Translations under genes and position numbers: made by a program
The notes under the pieces: model-generated
Told to the model about the DNA's origin: nothing
The model's database searches: none
What the model saw: the letters and a program-made list of their open reading frames with translations, nothing else
NCBI GenBank assembly: GCA_963281255.1
Contig: OY725491.1
Span: forward strand, 1,426,001 to 1,490,000
Source: Aphrocallistes beatrix
Taxonomy: Eukaryota; Porifera; Hexactinellida; Sceptrulophora; Aphrocallistidae
Length of the DNA: 64,000 nucleotides
Direction of reading: 5' to 3'
Shown: piece after piece, positions 20,424 to 31,369 of the stretch
How positions within the stretch are numbered: the first letter of the stretch is position 1
Layout: each line of letters opens with the position of its first letter

Positions 20424-20751
20424 CCAAATTTATTAGTTCACTTAAATTCAATTTTAAATGCTTTTTGATGATGATAGGTTCGATGGCTGGAAATAAACCT
20501 TTTTAAATTTCATTGGGTAATTGGGAGCTCCAAATATCCGGGCCTGATTAAGCGGAGTCACCTGTACTCCAGAATGAATGCATTGTACCTACGGTATAAG
20601 GTCATAGGAATATTATGTGCAGTATAATTCATTGCTTGTGTTTTCTCTAACGATTCCACAACTATTTCTTACCAAACTAGATTCATATAATATTATTTAT
20701 GGCTGTAATATTGTCATTTACTTTCCATATCCCACATATGTACTAATACTA

Positions 20752-21230
20752 CAGTACCCGGACAAAAGTATTTGAAATCCTTACTATTTTCCATCTTAAC
20801 TAGTCATAAAGTGGGTCTATTCATGGAGAGAAGCGTAATCAAACTGTGACAGATACTGGAATTTCGATTTCAAATTCATATTCTACACATTCGAATTACT
20901 CAGGTTTGAAGCCTTCTATTGCTATATACATTCATAAGTTGAATTATTATCAATATATGTCACTTTGTGCCACTTTTCACTCCCATTAACATTAGACATG
21001 ATGACGAGGAGTGGCACAAAGTGGCACAGTTCGATGCATCTTAGCCTTGGAAATGGATAAATCAATAGAAGGCATCTAACCAGAGTAATTCGAATGTGTA
21101 GAATATGAATTTGAAATCGAAATGACAATAGCTGTAACAGTTTGATTACATTTCACTCGTGAATAGACCCACTTTATAACTAATTATGATGGAAAATAGT
21201 AAGAATTTCAAATACTTTTGTCCGATTAGA
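20752..21230. mobile_element. Long palindromic Tc1/mariner-like MITE (~480 bp)
   Basis: The left arm CGGACAAAAGTATTTGAAAT with CTTACTATTTTCCATC is mirrored at 21185-21225 (ATTTCAAATACTTTTGTCCG). Further in, AAATTCATATTCTACACATT matches its complement at about 21095. The centre contains another hairpin around GTGCCACTTT / AAAGTGGCAC. The ACAAAAGTATTTG type of terminus suggests a Tc1/mariner origin. It fills most of the DCAF13-NHL gap. Confidence 0.7.
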
Positions 21231-21322
21231 GTATAGTCAAATCATTTGTTACTTCTTCTTTTCTAACATAGCTATCTATCTGATTCATCCTTGGTACCTT
21301 ATATCAGTATAATACCTTTTTT

Positions 21323-22492
21323 ATGGCGTCCGAATCAGCAGACTTATACTCTCAGATAGACTCAGTTCGATCCAGTATCAGTGAGTGCGTGGAAGATGCG
21401 ATAAGATTGCTGAGAGAGAGGCAAGTTAATCTCAACTCTCAGTTAGACAAGCTAGTCACTGTCTGTACAGAACAGAATGATACGAAGGAATCCGATAGCA
21501 AATCAGTTGATAGAAGAGATGGAGAGTTTAAGGTCCCGTGCGGAATTAACTTCGAATGGGACCAGAACTTCAATAGAAATATCAGCGAGCTAGGCAAACT
21601 CGTAATTTCCACTAAAACACCCGAAACAATTTCATCTCCAAAACGAATAACCCCAGACTACAAAGCCAAAGCACTGCCTATACTCAGCTGTTGTAGGAAG
21701 AACCAGACCAACACACCCGTGTTAGGAGAGTTTAAGTGTGCTTGGTCGCTGGCCGTTGAACCGGTTTCTGGTAACATCTATGTCACGGATAGAAGCCATT
21801 ATTGCGTGCAGGTTTTCAATAGTAAAGGGGAGTTTCAATTCAAATTCTCTGAAGCAATGGGTGGGCCTGTCGGGATTTGTTTCTCTGGGAAAAAGCTCAT
21901 CATAGCGCAATGGGGCAAGAATTATATCACAACTCACGACTTGGAGGGGAAATTAATACGAAAAGTTGGCAAGAAAGGAAGTGAGAAAGGGGAATTCCAT
22001 TCTCCATGGGGCGTTGCCAGCTGTCCAGTGACTAAGAGGGTATTTGTCTGTGAGAGGGAAAATAATCGTGTCCAGATCCTAACAGATGAGCTGGAGTTCA
22101 GTTCTCTTTTGGGTGTGGGTATGCTGGAAGAACCAAGAGACGTAAAACTAACTCAAGATGACATCTACGTTCTAGATGCAAGCAATCTCTGTGTTCATGT
22201 GTTCAACCAAATTACTCATGAACACGTGAAAAACTATATTAGCTTTGGAGCTGATAAACTAGTTTCTAATCCTTACTTTTTCGATCTCGATCCCGACCTC
22301 AATCTAGTCATAAGTGACGCAGCCAGTCATTGCATCGCAGTGTTTTCTAAAGAAGGTTTGTTGGTGCACAAGATTGGATACGAAGGAGAGGAGCCAGGGG
22401 GGTTAATCGAGCCGATGGGAGTCATCTTGGACAGACAGGGGAGAGTGTATAGTGTGTGTGGAAAGAACCAGGGATGTCTCCAAATATTCTAA
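21323..22492 (+). CDS. NHL-repeat protein with N-terminal coiled coil (TRIM-NHL-like, no RING)
   Basis: Single-exon protein of 389 residues starting at ATG 21323. Residues ~5-50 form a helical, probably coiled-coil stretch (VRSSISECVEDAIRLLRERQ). From ~120 onward NHL-type blades repeat: GNIYVTDRSHYCVQVFNSKGEF, PVGICFSGKKLIIAQWG, GEFHSPWGVA..VFVCERENNRVQIL, DDIYVLDASNLCVHVFN, DLNLVISDAASHCIAVFSKEG and PMGVILDRQGRVYSVC. These form a six-bladed propeller that in TRIM-NHL proteins binds RNA or protein. No RING or B-box is present. Molecular function is unknown. A second NHL gene follows 2 kb downstream in the same orientation. Confidence 0.85.
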   Translation: MASESADLYSQIDSVRSSISECVEDAIRLLRERQVNLNSQLDKLVTVCTEQNDTKESDSKSVDRRDGEFKVPCGINFEWDQNFNRNISELGKLVISTKTPETISSPKRITPDYKAKALPILSCCRKNQTNTPVLGEFKCAWSLAVEPVSGNIYVTDRSHYCVQVFNSKGEFQFKFSEAMGGPVGICFSGKKLIIAQWGKNYITTHDLEGKLIRKVGKKGSEKGEFHSPWGVASCPVTKRVFVCERENNRVQILTDELEFSSLLGVGMLEEPRDVKLTQDDIYVLDASNLCVHVFNQITHEHVKNYISFGADKLVSNPYFFDLDPDLNLVISDAASHCIAVFSKEGLLVHKIGYEGEEPGGLIEPMGVILDRQGRVYSVCGKNQGCLQIF

Positions 22493-24519
22493 ATCACTCA
22501 CTTATTAATTAATTAATGAAAGTAATAGTTTTTCCATGTAAATTATATGAATATGTTTGTATTTATTCATTCTTCTTATATTATTATGGTAGAACTAGAG
22601 ACACATGCACTTTATTTTCAATCGTGTTAATTTAGTCGAAATATTATTTCTATAAAATCAAACAAAATACAGTGGAAGTAATCTTTTATATCCCGGGTTT
22701 TTTTGTCCATCGTTTTGTTTTTGTCGTTAGGCCTTTGTGAACATTGTTTTATTATTACTACCTATGCAGTAGCTCCGTTACAAAATATTCCAGCGTTTTT
22801 GTCGCCTCGACAATGAAATCAATTGGACCAAATTTCGATTGTCTCAAGTTGAGTTTATCAAATTAAAACCCTCCGTTGCCCCCGGAATGTGTCGCGTTAT
22901 TTCCGGTTTAAGCCATTTTGGGCGGGGAAGCCATAATTCGGGGTATTTACTATAAATAGAAAAGGTTGAAACCGCTTCAACCAAATACCAATTTAACCGA
23001 ATAATGGTCAGACCAAATAATTTGGTTAACCGAATAATGGTCAAACCGAATAATTTGGTCAACCGAATATTTGGTCAACCGAATATTTGGTAACCGAATA
23101 ATTTGCATGCTTTTCCAACACAGTCACATGTTCTTACACGAGGTGGTTCGAACACAAATAAATCTAATAGGCCAACTTATATTTGATTATATTTTTGTAT
23201 AAATGTTTATATATTGAATATATAAACATTTATACAAAAATATATTTTGTGGTTGACCAAATATTCGTTGACCAAATTATTCGGTTGACTAAATTATTTG
23301 GTTCTCAACCAAATACCAAATAATGATATTTGGTTAAACCGAATAATCAACTATTCGGTTGCAACCCTGAAAAACCCCCAAACCATCCAGGTTATTAATA
23401 GATACAAATGGTAATTGTTCTGAAAATCCAGGTAAATAAATATTTATAATTTCTAAGCATTATTTAGGAACAATATGTCAGATGATTTCGAAATTAATTC
23501 TATCTACTTGAAATGATGCTTATTTATGTAATGATACAGCGTTTAATTATTAAATAATTGTCTTTTAATCTCTTTCTTAATATAGAGATGTATAGAGACA
23601 TTATCTTAATTTGATGAAAAGGCTCTAGCACTAATAAATAGCTGAGAACTTTGCTACCAATCAGATTCAAATAGTTTATTCAACTTTTCTTCTAATCAAT
23701 ATTCCAACATTCAGACAGAAAGTATCATCATTATTCATTATAAGCCCTTTATTTTCTCTGAATGCTGCCAGCTGAACTTAGAGCCAATGTCTGAAGCAAT
23801 AAAGTTTAGTTGTTGATCTAGACAGAGGAACTAAGCCAAGTTTTTTACAATCTGCTGGATAAAACAAATGCCTTCTCTAAACCATGCTTGAATGGGATAT
23901 TCTGTGTTAGAAGCTAACTATCTTAAAGATGTTCTCCATACTTCCATGAACTTACACACTCACCTGGATCCAATCGAGATAAAAAGAGTTATGGGATACA
24001 AAAGCTTTAAAAAGAACTGATGGTAGAGTAGATTATGCAATATTTTTATTATTAATTTTTTTAATTCTTTAGATTATATTAACCTTGTTAGACTATAATT
24101 ATATGTTTATTCAGTTTACAAATTGGTATTTAATCCTAATAAATATGAATAATTAATGACATCTAACATTCCTTTACTGCCAATTAGAAACGAAAGCAGA
24201 TAACTGTTTTCAATTAAAATTTGGAGAATACGGATTACGAAGTGTAAATAGCCTCGAAAGTAAGTCTATAGTCTGCAAGCTAAACTCTTATACAAGTAAG
24301 TTGACATGGAACAAGAAACCTAAACGGGTATGTGTGGAAACCTTGTACGAAGTTAGTACAAGTATGTATGTCTTGTTAATTAGTTAATATGCAGCATATG
24401 TCATTGTACTTCTGGATACTGGATATATATTACACGTAGTAGGAATAGTTCGGATGAATTGTTAGACTAGAATTTAAATTGAATCGAGTTAACAAAGTTG
24501 ATTACAGACAATTGCATTC
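22493..24519. other. Spacer between the two NHL genes, AT-rich with foldback repeat
   Basis: Apart from the palindromic repeat at 22960-23372, only AT-rich, non-coding-looking DNA is seen. The stretch 24180-24520 could hold 5' leader or an upstream exon of the second NHL gene, but no convincing exon was found. Confidence 0.5.
22960..23372. mobile_element. AT-rich foldback repeat with ACCGAATAATTTGG motif
   Basis: The 5' half repeats ACCGAATAAT(TTGG) and GGTCAACCGAATATTTGG, the 3' half the reverse complement (CCAAATTATTCGGTTGAC). The centre (about 23186-23248) is a near-perfect ~60-bp palindrome around ATATATTGAATATAT. The right end CGGTTGCAACCCTG reads inverted as CAGGGTTGCAACCG, a hAT-like terminus; the left end is not resolved. 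Confidence 0.55.
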
Positions 24520-25416
24520 TTGACACAGATACTGAAAGGTAGGATGGAGAGAAGAGAGTTAGAAATACGAGTGAAATATGCGGAAAAACCAACACCGATT
24601 ATAAACAGTCAAAATTTAGGAAAGCAGTTTAATGAGCCTGTTATTCCTGAAGGATTAGCAATTGATTTTAGCACAAATAACATTTATTTATCTGATCTAC
24701 ATAGTGGACAGATCATAGTGTTTAGCAGTGAGGGAGATAGGCTATTCTCTTTCTGCAAGAACACGAATAGACGAGGTAGAGTGAGTAGACATTACTGCAT
24801 AGCAATTTATAATAATCTCGTTTACGTTAGCAACCGTGAATCACATTGTATATCTGTATTCAATTTGAATGGAGGCTTCGTCACAGAATTCGGAGAAGAA
24901 GGAAAGGAACTGAACCAGTTAACCTCACCCGAAGGACTCTCTGTTCATCAAGCGACGGGAGATTTGTATGTTTGTGAAACTAATCTCAACCAAAGTCTCC
25001 GCATCCACGTTCTATCGAAGGAACACCCGTATCACTTCCATAAAAATTTAAAATTCTGTCCTCGTTCTGTTCAGTTTTCAGAGGAGTTTATTTACGTTTA
25101 TTACAAAAACAGTTCATATCTGTACATGTACGATTATCAATACAGTTTTGTACGCAAAATCTTAAAGGGAGGCGTAAGACCTGCCAATTATTATGAGTAT
25201 TTTTGTCTAGATGCTTTTAATAATATTATTATTGCACATTGGGGTTCCAGTAGAATTTCTATATTAAATCCTGAAGGTGAAGTTGTACATGAGGTGAATG
25301 AGGATGTCGACATGCCCTGTGCAATCGCGATGGATGGAAATGGTCGCATTATAATAGCTTCTTTCAGAGAGGATTATGTTCTTCAGTATTTGGACTATTC
25401 TATTGTACATGCATGA
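24520..25416 (+). CDS. NHL-repeat protein, propeller only
   Basis: Open frame of 298 codons; the first ATG is at 24544, so about 290 residues, unless an upstream exon joins at the possible acceptor CACAG just before the frame. Blades: PEGLAIDFSTNNIYLSDLHSG, YCIAIYNNLVYVSNRESHC, LTSPEGLSVHQATGDLYVCET, PRSVQFSEEFIYVYY, YFCLDAFNNIIIAHWGSSRISIL and PCAIAMDGNGRIIIASF. It lacks the coiled-coil start of its upstream paralogue. Probably a tandem duplicate, well diverged. Molecular role unknown. Confidence 0.8.
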   Translation: MTQILKGRMERRELEIRVKYAEKPTPIINSQNLGKQFNEPVIPEGLAIDFSTNNIYLSDLHSGQIIVFSSEGDRLFSFCKNTNRRGRVSRHYCIAIYNNLVYVSNRESHCISVFNLNGGFVTEFGEEGKELNQLTSPEGLSVHQATGDLYVCETNLNQSLRIHVLSKEHPYHFHKNLKFCPRSVQFSEEFIYVYYKNSSYLYMYDYQYSFVRKILKGGVRPANYYEYFCLDAFNNIIIAHWGSSRISILNPEGEVVHEVNEDVDMPCAIAMDGNGRIIIASFREDYVLQYLDYSIVHA

Positions 25417-26728
25417 TTGTACAAATTAAATATTAAACTTGTTATGATTGAAAAGCATGTACGTGCATATGTGTATATTAAAATAAAGAGTCCTACTATG
25501 TACTTCAAAAGATTTGGTTCATCCAGCTATAATATCAAATACGTAAGGATTTGCCACAAGTACAAGAATTTGACCAGGTGTGCAGATGGTTCAATGATTG
25601 TGAGCATAATTATAAGATCGATTTCAAAGCAATGGAATAACATTGAATAAAAAATCCAGCTAATAAATATTTTGCTGAATAACCTCACACACACATACTA
25701 CACCCACTACAGTAAATGGAAACCACAATTAATTTATAGGAAAAGCTCAAGTTTGCTCTTCAAGTTTGAGGAAATTATCACTTATATATTTAATTGATTA
25801 TCATAAAAGTAAATAAAGAGGGAATATATTAGGAGTTGAAGGTGATTTATGGTTTTACGACGCCACGGTTCCACGGTTTTTCATAGATACTGAAAATATT
25901 ATGGTTATTTGGACCGCAAGAAATGATTAATTATATATAATATAATTGCACCTGCCCACCTCAATGATCCACACAATCTCTCAATTCGATATGATAGTAC
26001 ATACGTATAGTCATTCAATACTACAATATGTTCTGTATTGAATGAAGAAGATGCTATGATGACATCTTGTTCAACTTAACTTTAACTGTAATTTTGATTA
26101 TTGACATTATTAAATAATATAAAATTATTGAATAGTGAAATTCAATATCTTTTTAAATTAAAATAGATGATATGGATTCCAAAGAGCAAATATTATTCAC
26201 CTTTCAAGTTGCAAGATTGGTAGAAGCATTATTCGATTGAAAGCACACAATATACAATCATAAACAATCATTTACTATCTACTTTGTTATAAAGTGGAAC
26301 TCAAAAGAACAGTAAGATATTTCTGCCGCTTCATTGAAAAGAATTTGTCACAATTTTCAACTTATTCCTCTTTACTAATAAGCAACTTGAATTGTAACTG
26401 GATTCCTTGAGTCTGCTTACTCTCGCATAAAATAATTGTAATAAAATATTATGTGGGGAAAATACTTAGTAATAGACAATGAACTGCAACAAGTATATTA
26501 TACTGCTTATATCTTAGGATCCAATACGTATAATGATAGCAGTATCTAAATTTAGATATACATTGCAATATGGTATATATACAAGTATAAATACAAGGAC
26601 AATTTGTGATATTTACTAATATAAATTGAAGCTAAATAATTCAAAATTTACTGAATTGCAACACAAATTCTTATACGAAATATTTTTGGATAAAAAAATA
26701 ATTTACTGCGTATATATTTTATTATCAA
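25417..26728. other. AT-rich spacer, probable 3' UTR and non-coding DNA
   Basis: No protein-like reading frame; a 77-codon frame right after the NHL stop has no recognisable features. A 27-bp stretch starting near 25711 (CAGTAAATGGAAACCAC, then AATTAATTTA) recurs at about 50536 with weaker similarity beyond it. Confidence 0.5.
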
Positions 26729-27085
26729 ATGGAACTCAAACTAACAGTAAGGCTCTACGCACCAATCGGGACATCCATCACCCTACCGACCCAATTTGAC
26801 TCCCAGGACATCTCAGACTGTCTCTGGTGCAAGGGGAAGGAACCTCTGAGACAGAGTAGTCCGTTCCTCACAATCCCCTGCACCCAGGAGAACTACGGCA
26901 CTTACACGCTCTTGTTTCGAGATAATGAGGGGAGGTCCTACTGCGAGGTATTTGAGCTCTATCCTCTGTCTCAGGACATCTACGGAAGAGAAGTCCTTGT
27001 TCGCCTCCATCCATCCAACTACCAACAGCCTGATGACCTGGTGTTTCATGTCTTCCGCATGCTGATACGCTTGTCTCCTCACTAA
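26729..27085 (+). CDS. Small Ig-like domain protein or exon
   Basis: 118-codon complete frame (ATG to TAA), visibly more GC-rich than the surrounding DNA, which supports coding. Residues ~30-75 look like one Ig-type fold: CLWCKG at the B/C strand, then LTIPCTQENYGTYTLLFRD, matching the L.I.....D.G.Y pattern, but the usual second Cys of the F strand is replaced (YTL). There is no signal peptide, so it would be cytosolic. It may be a single-exon gene or a lone exon of a larger gene. No closer identity recognised. Confidence 0.5.
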   Translation: MELKLTVRLYAPIGTSITLPTQFDSQDISDCLWCKGKEPLRQSSPFLTIPCTQENYGTYTLLFRDNEGRSYCEVFELYPLSQDIYGREVLVRLHPSNYQQPDDLVFHVFRMLIRLSPH

Positions 27086-27168
27086 CAAAGAAAGGAATGG
27101 ATCAAGTCTAGTTTTAGTTCCCCCATTCATCCATGTATTCTACTTGGTCATTTACTTCATTATTATTT

Positions 27169-27196
27169 GTTGTGTGTGTGTGTGTGTGTGTGTGTT
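27169..27196 (+). repeat. (TG)n microsatellite
   Basis: About 14 TG dinucleotides downstream of the Ig-like frame. Confidence 0.95.
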
Positions 27197-27649
27197 GATA
27201 CAAAATAAAAATTTAGAGAAAGTCTGCCGCAATTTTCGTGCACAATTCATTTCCTATATTAATATAGGATTATAGTATTTGGGATAATTCGGCAAATTAG
27301 GTATTCCGACACGATTTTGTCTGTGTCAATTGCGGCGGATTATCCAGGTGTCAATGCTATATTAATAATTATAAGTAACTGCATACACAAGTTATACAAA
27401 TCAATAATTAACAAATAATCATAAAATGTTAGTTACTTTGTGGACATTCTAGTTTTTATTTTAAATTCACCCAATTAATATTGATAAGTGAATAGTTTAG
27501 TTATAAACAAGTCTTTCAATTTCTGAATTTTAAAAGATAATATAAAACTAAATTGTATTTTATTCAATTAGTGTTGCATGATATATCTAGTGTAGTAATA
27601 TTGACCTGAATATTATATGGGGTCTAATTACTAATATTTTAAAATGATA
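27197..27649. other. AT-rich non-coding spacer up to the foldback block
   Basis: No coding signal. A short inverted-repeat-like fragment (GGATAATTCGGC / GCGGCGGATTATCC) is at about 27280-27345. Confidence 0.4.
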
Positions 27650-27658
27650 GGTACAAAG
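27650..27658. repeat. 9-bp direct repeat GGTACAAAG, left copy
   Basis: It immediately precedes the foldback terminus ACGAGTGTTATC. The identical 9-mer follows the opposite terminus at 50386-50394, as expected for a target-site duplication. Confidence 0.85.
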
Positions 27659-30197
27659 ACGAGTGTTATCTTAGCGACGGATTCAGCGACGGATTCAAAA
27701 TCCTCACTAAAACGCAAATAACTCAAAAAGTATGCGTTCTATGTTAAAAATAATTATACCTGTGGAAAGAGGAGCATTTGGGTATTTCATAAAACGCCTC
27801 AAATGTGTCAAATTTCCTAAGGTGACTTAGCATTTTGAAAGTGAATTCTTGTCTCAGTTTTTTGTGAATATCTCTGAAAGTAATTAGAAGAAATAGTTTT
27901 CCTTTGAATGACACTTATTTCTCAAAATGGGTATTGCGCATTTTAATTTTTAAACAAAAATATTAACTTTTGAGAAAATTATTAACGTTTGAATTTTTGC
28001 ATTATAAATCCCATTAAAATTTCAGCGACGGATTCAAAATCCTCACTAAAACGCAAATAAATCAAAAAGTATGCGTTCTATGTTAAAAATAATTATACCT
28101 GTGGAAAGAAGAGCATTTGGGTATTTCATAAAACGCCTCAAATGTGTCAAATTTCCTAAGGTGACTTAGCATTTTGATAGTGAATTCTTGTCTCAGTTAT
28201 TTGTGAATATCTCTGTAAGTAATTAGAAGAAATAGTTTTCCTTTGAATGACACTTATTTCATAAAATGGGTATTGCGCATTTTAATTTTCAAACAAAAAT
28301 ATTAACTTTTGAGAAAATTATTAACGTTTGAATTTTTGCATTATAAATCCCATTAAAGTTTCAGCGACGGATTCAAAATCCTCACTAAAACGCAAATAAC
28401 TCAAAAAGTATGCGTTCTATGTTAAAAATAATTATACCTGTGGAAAGAGGAGCATTTGGGTATTTCATAAAACGCCTCAAATGTGTCAAATTTCCTAAGG
28501 TGACTTAGCATTTTGATAGTGAATTCTTGTCTCAGTTATTTGTGAATATCTCTGAAAGTAATTAGAAGAAATAGTTTTCCTTTGAATGACACTTATTTCT
28601 CAAAATGGGTATTGCGCATTTTAATTTTCAAACAAAAATATTAACTTTTGTGAAAATTATTGATGTTTGAATTTTTATATTATAAATCACATATTAAAAA
28701 ATTGCCCCAGTTTTTTGCCATCAAACTCTTGAAATATTGATGCTAGAAATATTTCCTTTGGAACACGTTTATTTACGTTTCGATCTATTTTATATTTCAA
28801 ATATTGTCTCAAACTGTAGAATGCCCAGCATTTTATGGCTTCAGTGCCATAGAAAATGGCTGGGAGACATCCGCGATTTCGGGGACACTGTGTCCCCTCT
28901 GGGCATTCTACGGTTAATATTACAGTCAACGCCCCTTAATCGGGAAACCGGTCAATCAGGACAACCGATTATTGGGATAAGTCTCCTGGAACGGAATGGT
29001 CCCAATACTTATAAGCCAAAACTAAATTTCAACGGTTAATTGGAATCCCTGCTTAATCGGGACCAAGTTGTCCGGATTAATTGAGTAACGTATTTAAATT
29101 GACACAGTATGTATAATCTCGATTTCTATTATGCATAAACAACACATGTAAACGAGCATGATCAAACTGTTCAAACAAATCAATAAATGAATAATCAGAA
29201 GTAAATGTTAACGTCGCATCGGTCAGCTTGAAATACAAGTTGGATTGCATTAATACAGATACGAATTCTCAGAACAAGAAGGTAGTAATCATCTTCATTG
29301 TGAAATGCGTCAATCATTTCTGGAATGTATAAACAGGAAATAAGTCGAGGAGTCATCTTGTCATCATATCCAAATCTTAAACCATCAAAAGAATAGTGAT
29401 AATTGAATGATTGTGTGATAAGACGGTTTTAATGTTTGGAAATAAAAACAATATTTAACAACGAAATGATATCTCTTAAAATTAATAATGCATTGATATA
29501 TTTATAATTAAATAGCTTACAATTTGTAAACATGTAAACATACCCGAATGGTGTAAGAATTCTTGATAAGAGAGTATGGGCGATATAGTATATCAGAAAT
29601 GATCCAAAATGAATTTAATGGAGTCTAACTAGGAAACTAAGCTAATGAGGTTATAAAAGATAAGAATTTTTTAAAAAGGTACATAAATATATATACGCAC
29701 ATATAACATGCTAATAATATACATGCATTTGTAGAAAAATAAACTAAAGAAGAACTGAAGCAATATCATAACTGGACATAAATAATAATTGTTCTAATGT
29801 TGCTTCTGAAAAAGGTTAACAAAGAACAAGGGAAATGGTATTTCCAGCAGGTTTGTTAAATTGTCGATTTTAAGAATTATCTGGTTAAAAGTGATAAATA
29901 CCAACTAATACTATATAAATATGGTGTTGATAATTAAATAATGGTTTCTGCAAAAGATCAATCTAACTACTCCCTTCAGTTATCAAGTGATACAGTGAAA
30001 GGGTACTAATAAATTTCTCATACATAGAAATAATTTAGCTATTTGCGAACCCCAATTCCCAAAATAGCAACATAATATTCGACGATAATCTAAGCAACGA
30101 ATATTAATTGCTCACATTGCTTGACCAACAGCACAGTGTTTAACAAAGCATCCATTATTACATTTCAAAACTAGTGAAAAGGCATAAATAAAAATCG
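27659..30197 (+). mobile_element. Foldback element copy 1, left arm (truncated at assembly gap)
   Basis: Starts ACGAGTGTTATCTTAGCGAC. Three tandem ~339-bp units follow, beginning at about 27684, 28023 and 28362 with CAGCGACGGATTC. Then comes a unique part with an embedded pogo/Tigger-like hairpin (about 28920-29095), and AT-rich DNA. The whole arm is the reverse complement of 47964-50385, including unit-specific variants. It stops at the N gap exactly where copy 2 is about 65 bp short of its opposite arm. No transposase is encoded. Long arms of tandem repeats plus a 9-bp duplication suggest a Mutator-like or FB-type element. Confidence 0.85.
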
Positions 30198-30397
30198 NNN
30201 NNNNNNNNNNNNNNNNNNNNNNNNNNNNNNNNNNNNNNNNNNNNNNNNNNNNNNNNNNNNNNNNNNNNNNNNNNNNNNNNNNNNNNNNNNNNNNNNNNNN
30301 NNNNNNNNNNNNNNNNNNNNNNNNNNNNNNNNNNNNNNNNNNNNNNNNNNNNNNNNNNNNNNNNNNNNNNNNNNNNNNNNNNNNNNNNNNNNNNNNN
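30198..30397. other. Assembly gap, 200 N
   Basis: Exactly 200 unknown bases, a typical arbitrary gap size. It lies near the centre of a large palindrome, a place where assemblies commonly break. Confidence 1.
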
Positions 30398-30871
30398 GAA
30401 ACTGCTACGCGCAGAAAGCATGATTTTTGGCATGTGGGAGTATTTTGGCTATGGCTCCAGTAAGTTCTGAGCTCAGAGCAAAACGTCGACTCATCATGGA
30501 ATTATGACGTCATTGTCACATTTTAAAAAGTTAAGCTAGTTATTTGAGCATAACTCAGCCATTATATGAGATAGAAGGCTGAGATTTTAATAGAATATGT
30601 ATACTAACATACCTCACATAAGATACAACTATCATCAAAAAATGATGGCTCATCACTTTGTTATGACGTCATCATTACGCATCAAAAATTTTAAAATTGA
30701 AAAATTTGGTGATTTTTCGAGTGATATCGATTTTCACAGTAGGACAGACATATTTATAGATGCTATCTCCCTTATAATTAACCAATGTGACTCCAGGTTA
30801 CCGAAGGGAGCCTCCGGCGGACACAAAGTGTCCGCCAGCCGCGCAGCGCAAGCAAGCGAAGCGCGCTTGTA
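30398..30871 (+). mobile_element. R1 element, copy a (start lost in gap)
   Basis: R1 is a recurring ~500-bp non-coding family. Its head is CTGTAACGAATTGATTGAAG (missing here), its body contains two GATGACTCATCA/ATGACGTCAT blocks, and its tail is a strong hairpin GGCGGACAC..GTGTCCGCC followed by GCGCAGCGCAAGCAAGCGAA and GCGCGCTTGTA. This copy has a full body and tail. Confidence 0.8.
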
Positions 30872-31369
30872 AATAATATAATGACAGTGGCTCTCTGAAT
30901 CCTTGACTAATTACCAATTGCAGCTAAGATACCTAGATATCCTAAAAATCCGGATATCCGACGATTTACTATCCGGATTCCAAACACTAATCTCAATTAT
31001 GTTGCAACTCTGATCAAAAAATGATGATTCATAGCGAAAGCAAGCGAAACTCGCTTGTATAGATTATTTTGAATTTGAAAACCCTTTTAGAATAAATTAT
31101 TTGAAAATATTTGGTCTTTGTTATCTATTAAAAATTTAGTAATCCCCGACCTAATACGGGTGCTTGTTACTTGGCAAACCGTCGGGTGGACCAAATATTT
31201 ATAAAATATTGGGATATATTAGCGTTGCCGATAGTCACTTTTCATCCAAATCAAAATATAATTTGAATTTTAAATGCACTATGAATTAAATTAAGCATTT
31301 GGAGACCATACCTTATTTGCAAAAAATTAAACAAATGCAACCTTTGCTCAGTGGTTCGTGATCTCGTAG

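Noticed and set aside
25417-25650. 77-codon frame after the second NHL gene
   Set aside because: AT-rich, no domain, and it begins right after the stop, so most likely 3' UTR.
28687-29039. Overlapping 80- and 100-codon frames, repeated identically at 49005-49357
   Set aside because: They lie across an embedded pogo-like hairpin in both foldback arms; low complexity and no transposase motifs.
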